From Butyrivibrio sp. AE3004 (GTDB lineage Bacteria > Bacillota > Clostridia > Lachnospirales > Lachnospiraceae), in the NCBI RefSeq assembly GCF_000703165.1, contig NZ_JNLQ01000001.1, positions 1 through 64,000 of the forward strand: a stretch of 64,000 nucleotides of DNA, written 5' to 3'. How positions within the stretch are numbered: the first letter of the stretch is position 1; every line of letters begins with the position of its first letter. Of this stretch, positions 1 through 9,256 are shown piece after piece. The translations under genes and the position numbers were made by a program. Below the pieces are notes generated by a model. The model did no database searches. It was not told where the DNA came from and was given only the letters and a program-made list of their open reading frames with translations.

Positions 1-27
1 CAAGAAGAATAAATAATTTTTGTATGA

Positions 28-348
28 TTTCTTGAACGCAAAGACGCAAATGGATGGAGCGTTAAATATGATCCAACCAAGATTGAGGTTATCCAGGAAA
101 ATGGAAAGGTTGCATTTTCATATACCGGTGAGAGTGCAGGCGCAAATGTGCTTATGGTTTCATATAATGTTGATAAAACAGCCAAAGAGGCAAGAGATGA
201 GCTGGCAAAGGGATATGGCGATGATGCTTCAGTAAACGATAGCACATTCCCAGCCCTTCTTTTCGTGCGAAGTTTAAGTAATTTATATATGGTAGCCCCC
301 GTAGCGTCTGCTGCGGGGGCTTTTGCTCGTTACCAAGCAGGGATATAA
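28..348 (+). pseudogene. 3' remnant of an unidentified protein gene
   Basis: One frame stays open from just after a TGA at 25-27 to the TAA at 348, without a credible start or ribosome site. The first 70 codons read like normal protein (NGWSVKYDPTKIEVIQENG, then VLMVSYNVDKTAKEARDELA). The last 35 codons run through a terminator and look non-coding (APVASAAGAFA), so the natural stop has probably been lost. I read it as the end of a secreted or cytosolic protein cut off upstream, not as a working gene. The family is not recognised. Confidence 0.5.
294..324 (+). terminator. Rho-independent terminator
   Basis: AGCCCCCG (294-301) pairs exactly with CGGGGGCT (314-321) over a 12-base loop and is followed by TTTT. 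It lies inside the open frame of the decayed gene upstream, which supports that gene being broken. Confidence 0.75.
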
Positions 349-575
349 TTCCTTGCTACATAACCGGAAAACAGATATAATTTTAATATTATATAGATTC
401 TAGGATGCACTTTTATTTTTTGACGTTCAAGAAAGAATAGATTTATAAATGTAATATCGTTTTTGTATTAAAGAAGTCATAGGCTACCAAATTTCATCAG
501 AAATACGGTATTCGTAATGGACCAGGCTTTCACAAAGCGAAAGTCATAATTTTTTTGCAGAATGAGGGGGCAAAT

Positions 576-1649
576 ATGAATGATAAACTCATAGACCTTC
601 AGCACATCACCAAGTCCTATGGAAGCTCAATGATACTTGATGATCTTAATCTCTACATCAGAGAGAACGAGTTTGTAACGCTTCTGGGACCTTCCGGTTG
701 TGGAAAAACCACGACCCTGAGAATTATAGGAGGGTTCGAAAACCCTGACTCCGGATCTGTTCTGTTTCAGGGCAAAGATATCACATCACTTCCTGCTAAT
801 AAGAGGGAAGTCAATACTGTTTTCCAAAAATACGCATTGTTTCCGCATATGACCATATCGGAGAATATTGCTTTCGGCCTCAAAATCCATAAGAAATCTA
901 AAGTTTATATAAATGATAAAATTAAATATGCGCTAAAACTTGTTAACATGGAGGGCTTTGGGGATAGAATGCCCGGCTCGCTTTCAGGCGGACAGCAACA
1001 GAGAATAGCCATTGCCAGGGCTATTGTAAATGAACCCAAGGTACTTCTGCTGGATGAGCCACTGGGAGCTTTGGATTTGAAGCTTCGTCAGGATATGCAA
1101 TACGAGCTTATCAGACTTAAAAATGAACTTGGAATTACCTTTGTGTATGTAACACATGATCAGGAAGAAGCGCTTACAATGTCTGATACGATCGTGGTTA
1201 TGAATCAGGGCTATATACAGCAGATCGGAACTCCTGAGGATATATATAATGAGCCTCAGAATACCTTTGTTGCTGATTTTATCGGTGAGTCAAATATCCT
1301 TTCCGGAATCATGATAAGAGACAGGCTTGTAGAGATTTTGGGTGCTAAATTTGACTGCGTAGATACCGGCTTTGGTGAGAATAATCCTGTGGATGTCGTA
1401 ATAAGACCTGAGGATATAGACCTTACAGAGCCTGAAAAAGGAACCATCGAGGGTATAGTTACTGACGTCATATTTAAAGGTGTTCATTACGAGATGTGCG
1501 TAATGGCAAGAGGTTTTGAATTTGTTGTACATTCCACTGATTGCTTCAGTGTAGATTCGAGAGTTGGAATTCATGTAGATCCTTTTGACATACAAATCAT
1601 GAATAAACCGGAATATGATGACGAGAAAGCGGTGGAAATATATGAATAA
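576..1649 (+). CDS. potA: Spermidine/putrescine ABC transporter ATPase PotA
   Basis: This is the cytoplasmic ATPase that drives polyamine import through PotB and PotC. It has a Walker [10 protein letters not shown] near residue 40, the Q-loop region, the signature LSGGQQQR, Walker [13 protein letters not shown] and the switch histidine in THDQEEA. A C-terminal TOBE-like region follows (about residues 270-350), as is usual for PotA. At 357 residues it has family length. The frame also offers TTG at 555, but ATG 576 has GAGGGGG seven bases upstream and gives the normal N-terminus. It is first in a potABCD operon and overlaps potB by 8 bases. Confidence 0.95.
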   Translation: MNDKLIDLQHITKSYGSSMILDDLNLYIRENEFVTLLGPSGCGKTTTLRIIGGFENPDSGSVLFQGKDITSLPANKREVNTVFQKYALFPHMTISENIAFGLKIHKKSKVYINDKIKYALKLVNMEGFGDRMPGSLSGGQQQRIAIARAIVNEPKVLLLDEPLGALDLKLRQDMQYELIRLKNELGITFVYVTHDQEEALTMSDTIVVMNQGYIQQIGTPEDIYNEPQNTFVADFIGESNILSGIMIRDRLVEILGAKFDCVDTGFGENNPVDVVIRPEDIDLTEPEKGTIEGIVTDVIFKGVHYEMCVMARGFEFVVHSTDCFSVDSRVGIHVDPFDIQIMNKPEYDDEKAVEIYE

Positions 1650-2454
1650 TAAGCGCACAAGATATGTAGCCGCTCCTTATCTTATCTGGAGTATTGGCTT
1701 TATAATAATTCCATTAGGTCTGGTTTTATATTATGCCTTTACAAATGCCGATGGGGCATTAACTATTGATAATGTGGCAGACATTATTTCTTATGTGAAT
1801 ATTAAGGCTTTGATTCTTTCAATAGCCTTTTCCATAGTGTCGACTGCTTTGTGTCTTTTGATTGCTTATCCGCTGTCACTGGTACTTTCTTCACTTATCA
1901 GTAACAGCTCGTCTATACTGTCTCTTTTATTCATTCTTCCCATGTGGATGAATTCCCTTTTGCGTACATATGCCTGGCAGAATATTCTCGAAAGAAAAGG
2001 TGTGATCAACGGAATTTTAACAGCAATTAATCTTCCGCCACTTTATATTATCAACAAACCACCGGCAATACTTCTTGGTATGGTATATGATTTTTTGCCG
2101 TTTATGATTCTTCCTGTTTACAATTCAGTTTCAAGAATAGACAAGGATCTTATTAATGCTGCAAAGGATCTTGGTGCGGGCTACAAGGAAATCTTTTTCA
2201 GGATAATCTGGCCCCTTAGTCTTCCGGGTGTTATCTCGGGTATCACAATGGTGTTTGTACCAAGTCTTACCACCTTTGTTATTTCAGATATTTTGGGTGG
2301 AGGGAAAATACTCCTTATCGGTAATGTAATAGAGCAGCTTTTTACTCAGGATTCAGACTGGAATGCAGGAGCGGGTCTTTCAGCTGTACTTATGATCTTT
2401 ATCGTCATCAGTATGCTCATTACTGCTAAATATGACAAGGAGGATATCAGATGA
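1642..2454 (+). CDS. potB: Spermidine/putrescine ABC transporter permease PotB
   Basis: Inner-membrane permease of the polyamine importer, with about six transmembrane segments and the cytoplasmic EAA-type loop ([20 protein letters not shown]) that docks on PotA. The chosen start, ATG 1642, sits inside the end of potA and has GGTGGA upstream; ATG 1615 is in frame but would add nine charged residues. The stop overlaps potC by four bases (ATGA), a sign of translational coupling. Assignment rests on the motif, topology and operon. Confidence 0.93.
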   Translation: MNNKRTRYVAAPYLIWSIGFIIIPLGLVLYYAFTNADGALTIDNVADIISYVNIKALILSIAFSIVSTALCLLIAYPLSLVLSSLISNSSSILSLLFILPMWMNSLLRTYAWQNILERKGVINGILTAINLPPLYIINKPPAILLGMVYDFLPFMILPVYNSVSRIDKDLINAAKDLGAGYKEIFFRIIWPLSLPGVISGITMVFVPSLTTFVISDILGGGKILLIGNVIEQLFTQDSDWNAGAGLSAVLMIFIVISMLITAKYDKEDIR

Positions 2455-3287
2455 AAAAGACTCTTGGCAGTATATATCTGACACTTGTACTTATATTTCT
2501 TTATGCGCCCATTGCTACACTGATGATCCTATCATTTAATTCAAGTAAATCCCGTTCACATTTCGGAGGCTTTACTTTTTCCTGGTATCTGAGCTTGTTT
2601 GAAAATGAAGAGATAATGGCAGCTTTTAAGAATACTATTATTCTGGCTTTATTAGCGGCTTTTATCGCAACTGTTGTGGGAACTGCGGCCTGTACGGGTA
2701 TGGTGGCCATGAAGAAAAGGAGTAGAAGCATAATTATGGGTATCACAAATATACCCATGCTAAATGCTGATATAGTGACTGGTGTGAGCCTTATGCTTCT
2801 GTTTATTGCGGCAAGAGCCACTATGGGATTCACGACGGTTCTTTTGGCACATATCACCTTCAATATCCCCTATGTTATTCTGTCTGTTATGCCAAGGTAT
2901 AGGGAATTAAATGCCAGTACCTATGAGGCAGCATTGGATCTTGGAGCAAAACCGATATATGCGTTTTTTAAGGTTGTGCTTCCGGATCTTATGAGTTCTG
3001 TTTTGTCAGGATTTCTTATGAGTTTTACCATGTCTCTGGATGATTTTATTATTACTCACTTCACTCAGGGCCCGGGTTTTGATACTCTTTCCACAAAAAT
3101 CTATTCTGAAGTTAAAAAGGGAATCAATCCCGAAATGTATGCCCTTTCTACACTAATGTTTCTGTCAATTCTGATTTTACTGTTTTTTGTTAATTACAAG
3201 CCCTGGACTAAGCAGACTGTAGGAGAAATAAAGGTAACGACCAAAAAAGAGGTAATTGTAAGCTCTGCAAAGGGAGGTGTCAGATGA
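2451..3287 (+). CDS. potC: Spermidine/putrescine ABC transporter permease PotC
   Basis: Second permease half of the polyamine importer. The hydrophobic N-terminus (YLTLVLIFLYAPIATLMIL) and the EAA loop (EAALDLGAKPIYAFFKVVLP) match PotC/YdcV-type permeases. The motif SLDDFIITHF near residue 200 is typical of the PotC subfamily. Start and stop both overlap neighbours by four bases, so potB, potC and potD are probably translated together. Confidence 0.93.
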   Translation: MKKTLGSIYLTLVLIFLYAPIATLMILSFNSSKSRSHFGGFTFSWYLSLFENEEIMAAFKNTIILALLAAFIATVVGTAACTGMVAMKKRSRSIIMGITNIPMLNADIVTGVSLMLLFIAARATMGFTTVLLAHITFNIPYVILSVMPRYRELNASTYEAALDLGAKPIYAFFKVVLPDLMSSVLSGFLMSFTMSLDDFIITHFTQGPGFDTLSTKIYSEVKKGINPEMYALSTLMFLSILILLFFVNYKPWTKQTVGEIKVTTKKEVIVSSAKGGVR

Positions 3288-4345
3288 GGAAACGCTTTGC
3301 AATAGCTTTAATATTCATACTTCTTATGAATCTGACGGGATGCGCCGGATCCGCTTCTTCAAAAGAAACTGATGAGAACACTCTTTATGTTTATAACTGG
3401 GGCGAATATATAGACCCGGATATTCTTACCATGTTCACTGAGGAAACAGGGATAGAAGTGGTTTATGATGAATATGAGACAAACGAGATAATGTATCCTA
3501 AAATTAAGGCCGGAGCCGTAAACTACGACCTCGTATGTCCATCTGATTACATGATTACAAAGATGATAGAGAATGACCTTCTTCAGGAGATTGATTTTGA
3601 AAATATTCCCGATCACCAAAATATTGGAAAAGAGTATTGGAAGATGGCAGAGGGCTTTGATCCCGGCAATCACTATGCAATGCCATATGTGTTCGGAACC
3701 GTCGGAATACTTTATAACAAGACTATGGTTAAGGAAAAAGTCGATTCCTGGGGAATCCTCTGGGACCCCAAGTATAAGGATGAGATTCTTATGCAGGATT
3801 CAGTAAGGGATGCGTTCCTTGTAGCAGAGAAGTATCTTGGTTATTCCCTTAATACAACTGATGAAGATGAATTACAGGAATCCAAAAAGCTTCTTCAGCA
3901 GCAAAAGGAATTGGTTCAGGCCTATGTCATAGACCAGGTTCGTGACAAGATGATAGGAAATGAGGCTGCTCTTGGAGTTATTTATTCAGGAGAGGCTATT
4001 TATACCCAACGTGAAAATCCTGATCTGGATTATGTAATTCCCAAGGAGGGTACAACTCTTTGGATGGATTGTTGGGTGATTCCAAAAAATGCGCAGCATA
4101 AGGAAAATGCTGAAAAGTTTTTAAATTTCCTATGTCGTGCGGATATTGCTTATAAGAATTTTGATTATATTACTTATTCAACTCCTAATATGGCTGCAAG
4201 AGAGCTGATCGAGGACGAAGACATTAAGAACTCACCTATTGCCTTCCCGGATTTGTCTAAGTATGATCTGGAGACACAGATTAGTCTGGGAGAGACAGCC
4301 GATCGTCATTTAAATGACCTCTGGAGAGAAGTAAAATCGTATTAG
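3284..4345 (+). CDS. potD: Spermidine/putrescine-binding lipoprotein PotD
   Basis: Extracellular substrate-binding protein of the importer. The signal peptide ends in a clear lipobox (NLTGCAGS), so it is a lipoprotein facing the outside. The mature N-terminus LYVYNWGEYIDPDIL is the hallmark of the PotD/PotF family, where the Trp and neighbouring acidic residues contact the polyamine. Length (353 residues) is normal. It is last in the operon; a terminator follows at 4521. The exact substrate cannot be told from sequence. Confidence 0.94.
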   Translation: MRKRFAIALIFILLMNLTGCAGSASSKETDENTLYVYNWGEYIDPDILTMFTEETGIEVVYDEYETNEIMYPKIKAGAVNYDLVCPSDYMITKMIENDLLQEIDFENIPDHQNIGKEYWKMAEGFDPGNHYAMPYVFGTVGILYNKTMVKEKVDSWGILWDPKYKDEILMQDSVRDAFLVAEKYLGYSLNTTDEDELQESKKLLQQQKELVQAYVIDQVRDKMIGNEAALGVIYSGEAIYTQRENPDLDYVIPKEGTTLWMDCWVIPKNAQHKENAEKFLNFLCRADIAYKNFDYITYSTPNMAARELIEDEDIKNSPIAFPDLSKYDLETQISLGETADRHLNDLWREVKSY

Positions 4346-4520
4346 CACAGTATTCACTTTTTTCGCGTGATAAAGAAAATAATTACGATTACATCAGACA
4401 AAAGCTTGGTGGACACCTAAGTAAGCCACAAGTCTTCCGGATCAAAAAAACAGAATAAGAGCTGAAATCATCTAAGATTCAAAATATTATACAGAGATAA
4501 AAGTTTTATAAAACTTAAAA

Positions 4521-4556
4521 AAAAGTCCGCTAAGCCGCTTGGCGAGCGGACTTTTT
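4521..4556 (+). terminator. Terminator of the pot operon
   Basis: AGTCCGCT (4524-4531) pairs with AGCGGACT (4545-4552), with an A-run before and TTTTT after. The remaining bases between potD and the next gene (4346-4520) show no gene. Confidence 0.85.
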
Positions 4557-4580
4557 ATGTGGCCAGAAGTCCTGGTATTT

Positions 4581-4609
4581 TTGATGTTTTCAATTCAATA
4601 ATCTAAAAT
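4581..4609 (+). promoter_or_regulatory. Sigma-A type promoter for the S41-like gene
   Basis: TTGATG (4581-4586) and TAAAAT (4604-4609) are separated by 17 bases and lie about 70 bases before the gene at 4678. The match is by eye only. Confidence 0.5.
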
Positions 4610-4677
4610 TGAATATATGACTTGGAGTTTAAAAATTAACGGATGCTCGAATGTGACGAATATTACAGGAGGAAAAA

Positions 4678-6399
4678 ATGAAGAAAAAACTGTTAGCTAC
4701 GATTCTTTTACTTTGCATGACTACGAGCATGATATCCGGCTTTGGAAAAGCTCCGGAATCAGACAAGATGGAAGTGAAGGAAACACAGGTATATCTGATG
4801 TCAGCTGAAAAGATCCCTGTCAAAATCAATCTCTGCTTTAAAGATGGTGGTGATGTTCCCTATGTTTCACTTGACGACTGGGTGGAATTTTACACCATGA
4901 TCATGGCCGGCAGTGACGGTGATACGGTGAAGCTTTCAATTGAAAAAGATGGCGATAAGGTTACTCTCAACAGAGATTTCGGCGATAACATGGTTTACCC
5001 TATGGATTTCGATTTCAAGGCTGATACGATACATCTGATGGATTATAATGTCTTTTTCTCAGAGGATAAGAATACTTCCTTGATACCCCTTATGGGTATG
5101 GATGAAGGGTATGTTAAGACTGCCGAAAACAGTAATGAAATGGCAGGAGATGAGATCACATTTGACCTTTCGTCATACGATATTGACATGTTTCGAAGTG
5201 AAGACAAGTATTATGTTCCGTTCCAGACTTTAGCTGACATATTCACAGCTGAGCAGCCGTATGCATTGACATATAATGGAGAAGGAGTCTTTATGTGTAC
5301 GGGAATATCCTTCTACGGCGATGATGGATTGACGGAGTTAGGGAAACTATATTACTCGGTACCTGAAGGAGAGCGTAGCGAGGAGTTTGGCGAGTATACC
5401 TATAATGAGCTGTGCTTCCTGATGGACAACTTCTACGGCCTTAAGGACAACCATGGTATCAAAAGTTTTGATACACTCTTAAACAATAACGGTTTTAAGG
5501 AGCATATGTCGGGGACAGATCCTAAGACCGCTGATTCGCTGCTTTACAGAATGATACATTACATCATAAATGACCAGCACAGCGTGTATATTGCCTCATC
5601 GCCTTACAGCGGATATGAATTAAAGGAAAAGCTCGTTAAAGCATACGGACAGGGACCTTGCCGTGAGGAGACTTCAGCTTTAGCGACACAGCTCAAAGAT
5701 GCAAGAAGCAAGTATTATCCTGACGGAGTTCCGGGATATGAAGAGATAGGCAATACTGCTTATATTACATTCGACGGGTTTGAGAAACCTGCAAGGAATT
5801 ATCCGGAAGAGCCTGCTACTGCAGAAGATACTGATACAATAGGGATTATATCTTATTCTCTAAGCCAGATACTCAGGAAGGACAGTCCGGTTGAGAACGT
5901 AGTGCTCGACTTAAGCCAGAATCTTGGCGGATCTGCTCCTGCTGCGGCATACGTGCTTTCGGCATTTCTTGGGGATGCAAATCTTAGCATGAGGGATAGC
6001 CTGACTCAAGCTTCGGCAACATATACTTACAGGGCGGATACCAATTTTGACGGCAAATTCGATGATAAGGACACCCTGGCTGGAAAAAATCTCCACCTTT
6101 TCTGTCTGACTTCAAAGGTGAGCTTCTCATGCGGTAATCTGGTTCCGTCTATATTCAAGCAGACAGGCAATGTTGCGTTAATAGGACAGCATACAGGAGG
6201 CGGAGCATGCTCTATCTCACCTATGGCAACAGCTGATGGCAGCTTTTTCAGGACATCCAGTAACATGAAGCTTAGCTTCATGCGCAATGGCTCGTTCTAT
6301 GATGTCGATCAGGGAGTTGATCCGGATTACTTCATCCATGATCTTAGCTTCCTGTATGACAGAAAGGAACTGACTGATTACATAAACACTCTTAAATAA
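4678..6399 (+). CDS. Secreted S41 (tail-specific protease) family protein
   Basis: A 573-residue exported protein. The N-terminus is a signal sequence, the middle is an unassigned beta-rich region, and the C-terminal ~200 residues match the S41/CtpA-type protease core: VVLDLSQNLGGSAPAA, then SFSCGN with the probable nucleophile Ser484, then GQHTGGGACS. It has AGGAGG nine bases before ATG 4678. The signal ends MISGFGKAP, which looks like a lipobox (xSGC) whose Cys has become Phe, so it may be released rather than lipid-anchored. No PDZ domain is evident. Substrate unknown. Confidence 0.8.
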   Translation: MKKKLLATILLLCMTTSMISGFGKAPESDKMEVKETQVYLMSAEKIPVKINLCFKDGGDVPYVSLDDWVEFYTMIMAGSDGDTVKLSIEKDGDKVTLNRDFGDNMVYPMDFDFKADTIHLMDYNVFFSEDKNTSLIPLMGMDEGYVKTAENSNEMAGDEITFDLSSYDIDMFRSEDKYYVPFQTLADIFTAEQPYALTYNGEGVFMCTGISFYGDDGLTELGKLYYSVPEGERSEEFGEYTYNELCFLMDNFYGLKDNHGIKSFDTLLNNNGFKEHMSGTDPKTADSLLYRMIHYIINDQHSVYIASSPYSGYELKEKLVKAYGQGPCREETSALATQLKDARSKYYPDGVPGYEEIGNTAYITFDGFEKPARNYPEEPATAEDTDTIGIISYSLSQILRKDSPVENVVLDLSQNLGGSAPAAAYVLSAFLGDANLSMRDSLTQASATYTYRADTNFDGKFDDKDTLAGKNLHLFCLTSKVSFSCGNLVPSIFKQTGNVALIGQHTGGGACSISPMATADGSFFRTSSNMKLSFMRNGSFYDVDQGVDPDYFIHDLSFLYDRKELTDYINTLK

Positions 6400-6416
6400 G
6401 AAAATACGTAAGGAAA

Positions 6417-6446
6417 ACTGCCGCATAATTTGTGCGGCAGTTTTTT
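6417..6446. terminator. Bidirectional terminator
   Basis: ACTGCCGCA (6417-6425) pairs perfectly with TGCGGCAGT (6433-6441). It has T6 on the plus side and T4 on the minus side, so it serves the two convergent genes at 4678 and 6454. Confidence 0.85.
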
Positions 6447-6453
6447 GTGGAAG

Positions 6454-8319
6454 TTACTTTATTTTCATTGTCTTTTTGTAGCCGGTATTTTTCTTGGATA
6501 AGATTTTCTTTACGGCTGTTTTTTCTTTTTTTGTTCCTTTTAGTTTGAAGCTTGCATTTGAGCTGATTCCCTTAAAGGCATTCTTTCCTACTTTTGAAAG
6601 GGAAGGATTGTTTATCTTTATTGTCTTAAGCTTTTTATCGTTCTGGAAAGCACCTTTGCCTATGGTAGTTACATTTTTTCCTATGGCAACAGTGGTAAGC
6701 TTTTTACAGCCTTTTACAGCATTGTCTGCTATCGATGTAACTGTGCAGGTGGTGTCGCCAAGTTTTACAGTATCGGGAATTGTAAGCTTAGTGATTTTTT
6801 TGTCTTTGGAAGATACAAACTGTACAACTTTATCGGCTGTGACTTTGTAGGTATTTCCTTCAGCATCCTTGACTACCTCGTTAATTGTGAGTTCATCTGC
6901 AAATGCAAATACACTGAAATGGGTTATTGTAAATGAAATGGTCCCGTCCGAGTTAAATCTGGGATCAATCAGGTCAAATCCGTCATCAGAGTGGTGGAAA
7001 TGAAGGATGTGCAGTGTATGGTCACTCTTGAAGCCTTCAGGAACAGGCATGGTTATTTCCACGGGGATAGCAAGTGTTCCGTCAGCAGCTACTTTGCTTG
7101 CGTTTGAAAGATTCATGTCAAACTGAACGACGTTTTTGTAAAGGTTGGTATTGATGGCCTTTTTGGAATTCTCATCTGTTGCTGAAACATTGAAGGAAAC
7201 AGATGAATTTGCTCCGGCGTTAAGGCCTGCACCAACAAGCTTTACCTTTGAGGCGTCAATTCCGCGGGCGGTAATGTTATTAGTTACGGATACGTTTGCC
7301 TTCTGTTTGTAGGCTTCTTCCATATCAACAATCTTCTGTTTCTGGCTTGAATCGGTCTGCATGGCTACAGCAAGAGCGTTTTTATCTACTTTACCGATAT
7401 ATGCATCGAGCGCTGTTTCGGCTGCCTTACCATCTGAGGCTGATGCAATGGCTTCCTTGGTACTTTCGGCAGTTACTTCCTTAGACTCGGTATCCTTATT
7501 GTCGTCATTCTTTTTGGAAGTGTCAATCTTACTGCCATCAAGTGCGTCAGAATTGGCAGACAAATCGCTGTTAGCGATTGCCTCTATGTCTTTACTGTAA
7601 GTTTTTATATTAAAATAATATTTCTGGTCACCGGAATCTCCAAGGTACTTTGTGAAGTCGACTTCTGATTTGTCACCTGTAACATAGAGACCGATGATGT
7701 ATTTTTTGTTAGTTCCATCATCCCTTAGCAGATTAACAAGATAGGCTTCCGCATTATCAACCGTTGTCCATGTGGCGGTTCCCGGTTTATCTTTGCTCCA
7801 TGCAAGATTGGTTGCTACTGCCATTGTTTGACTGGGCTTTGTGTAACTATAGGTAGCACTGTATTCACTGATAGCACCTGTATCTTTATCGTAGTCCTGA
7901 TCATTTTTACCGGCTTTTACACGGAATTTGTAGGTTCCGGAATTGTCTATATTTCGGTAGAATTGTACAGTATGTGTTCCGGCTTTGAGGTGTCCCATGT
8001 GCCATGATCCGCGGGAGTTACCTTCGGAATCTTCAAGCCATGCAAAATAATAAGCTTCCTGGTCGACGGTTTCAAAACTTCCAAGTCCGTGTTTCTCAGT
8101 ACTCCAGGTGAGGTTTGTCGGAGCTTTGAGATCGCCCTCGTTACGTAATTTCTTGCCCAGAGTTCTTACATTTTTTTGGATAGAATTGTCTACGTGGACG
8201 TTGCCGTTTGCATCAGTGTAAGTTGATGACGGTGAGGCAGCTTCCGCAACAGTGGTTGGCGCAAACAGAGAAAAACTCAATGCTGCAGCCAGGGTTGTTA
8301 GTAACAGCTTTGTTTTCAT
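6454..8319 (-). CDS. Secreted FN3/BspA leucine-rich-repeat surface protein
   Basis: About 620 residues. The signal peptide ends APTTVAEAASP with an AxA-type cleavage site. Two fibronectin-III-like segments follow (about 45-165 and 165-260; each opens NLTWS/NLAWS), then an acidic, Lys-rich linker. A beta-rich domain lies near 330-480, and LRR_5/BspA repeats near the C-terminus (TSIADNAVKGCKKL, then IGKGAFQNDKKLKTI). The very basic tail (KKTMKIK) is common in these proteins. Of three possible ATGs, the one at 8319 has AGGAGGAG at the right distance; the ATG at 8343 precedes that ribosome site. Likely cell-surface adhesion or scaffold role; no catalytic motif seen. Confidence 0.75.
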   Translation of the reverse strand: MKTKLLLTTLAAALSFSLFAPTTVAEAASPSSTYTDANGNVHVDNSIQKNVRTLGKKLRNEGDLKAPTNLTWSTEKHGLGSFETVDQEAYYFAWLEDSEGNSRGSWHMGHLKAGTHTVQFYRNIDNSGTYKFRVKAGKNDQDYDKDTGAISEYSATYSYTKPSQTMAVATNLAWSKDKPGTATWTTVDNAEAYLVNLLRDDGTNKKYIIGLYVTGDKSEVDFTKYLGDSGDQKYYFNIKTYSKDIEAIANSDLSANSDALDGSKIDTSKKNDDNKDTESKEVTAESTKEAIASASDGKAAETALDAYIGKVDKNALAVAMQTDSSQKQKIVDMEEAYKQKANVSVTNNITARGIDASKVKLVGAGLNAGANSSVSFNVSATDENSKKAINTNLYKNVVQFDMNLSNASKVAADGTLAIPVEITMPVPEGFKSDHTLHILHFHHSDDGFDLIDPRFNSDGTISFTITHFSVFAFADELTINEVVKDAEGNTYKVTADKVVQFVSSKDKKITKLTIPDTVKLGDTTCTVTSIADNAVKGCKKLTTVAIGKNVTTIGKGAFQNDKKLKTIKINNPSLSKVGKNAFKGISSNASFKLKGTKKEKTAVKKILSKKNTGYKKTMKIK

Positions 8320-8445
8320 TACCATTCTCCTCCTTAAGAACATATATAAATTCTAATGATAATATTATAATCCATTTTTCCTGACTAGTACATGTAAGCT
8401 ATGGGAATCGGAAAGACACATCTAATTGACAACCTGGCAAGAATG

Positions 8446-8477
8446 ATGTAATCTATGATAGCTATCAATGATTACAT
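8446..8477. promoter_or_regulatory. Dyad operator upstream of tetR
   Basis: A 32-bp near-perfect dyad centred at 8461/8462: ATGTAATC and GATTACAT arms around the perfect palindrome TGATAGCTATCA. Only the two pairs between the arms mismatch. Position and symmetry suit an autoregulatory TetR-family site. The core GATAGCTA recurs in the dyad before the ABC genes. Confidence 0.65.
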
Positions 8478-8500
8478 TGCGATAATTTTGAGGAATCAGT

Positions 8501-9118
8501 ATGCCAAGAGATAAGTCATTGAGCCATGAGAAAGTTAATCAGGCTATCAAGGAAGAATTTCTGGAGAAGGGCTATGAGGATGCTTCTATAAGGAGCATAG
8601 GAGCGCGCGCAGGTATGACATCTGCCGGATTATACAGGCATTATGAAGACAAAGAGTCTATGTTTAATGCTATGGTTGAACCTCTTATTGAAAGTATAAA
8701 AGACTGGACCGGAAGACACACAAGTAAAAAATATGACCTTATGGATGGTGGGGCTCAGAATGATGAGCTTTTTGGCGAGACTTTTATCGACATGATCAGG
8801 GAAGTCATCCTTCCCAGAAGAGATGAGTTTATTCTTCTTATGTCACGCTCAGGTGGAACAAAGTATGAGAACTTCCTTCATGACTATGTCGAAGACAATC
8901 AGAAGCAATTCTTAGAGGCCATACGATATCTGAAGGAGAATGGGTATCCTGTAAGGGAATTAAGTGAGGAGGAATTACATATGCTGCTTTCAGCATATTT
9001 GACAGCGTGTTTTGAGCCAATCATTCATGATTATGATGATAAAAAGATTGAAAAATATTTAAATACAGTCCAGGAGTTCTTTATGCCGGGATGGCTGAGA
9101 ATAATGGGAGCTAACTAG
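8501..9118 (+). CDS. TetR/AcrR family transcriptional regulator
   Basis: A 205-residue one-component regulator. Residues 10-58 form the TetR helix-turn-helix (ASIRSIGARAGMTSAGLYRHY), followed by a helical ligand-binding domain ending in FFMPGWLRIMG. A GAGG ribosome site lies seven bases before the ATG. It has its own terminator and is followed by a two-gene ABC exporter. Both transcription units carry a dyad with a shared core, so the simplest reading is a repressor of itself and of the exporter. The inducing ligand is unknown. Confidence 0.9.
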   Translation: MPRDKSLSHEKVNQAIKEEFLEKGYEDASIRSIGARAGMTSAGLYRHYEDKESMFNAMVEPLIESIKDWTGRHTSKKYDLMDGGAQNDELFGETFIDMIREVILPRRDEFILLMSRSGGTKYENFLHDYVEDNQKQFLEAIRYLKENGYPVRELSEEELHMLLSAYLTACFEPIIHDYDDKKIEKYLNTVQEFFMPGWLRIMGAN

Positions 9119-9142
9119 AAAGAGCCGAAAGGCTCTTTTTAT
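9119..9142 (+). terminator. Terminator of tetR
   Basis: AAAGAGCC, a GAAA tetraloop, GGCTCTTT and a T-run directly after the tetR stop. It separates tetR from the ABC operon. Confidence 0.85.
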
Positions 9143-9149
9143 TTTTGTT

Positions 9150-9201
9150 AGTTATCGAATTTGAGTTAGCGATAGCTAACGATACGCGACTATTGATAAC
9201 T
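9150..9201. promoter_or_regulatory. Dyad operator upstream of the ABC exporter
   Basis: A 52-bp dyad centred at 9175/9176. Outer arms AGTTATC (9150-9156) and GATAACT (9195-9201) share one centre with an inner imperfect palindrome around TAGCTA. The core GATAGCTA is also in the centre of the tetR dyad, so both are likely bound by the same TetR protein. Confidence 0.6.
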
Positions 9202-9256
9202 CATATGGAAATTTTTTCATATAGAGATAAAAAGTAAAAGGAGAGGAGAAAAAGCC

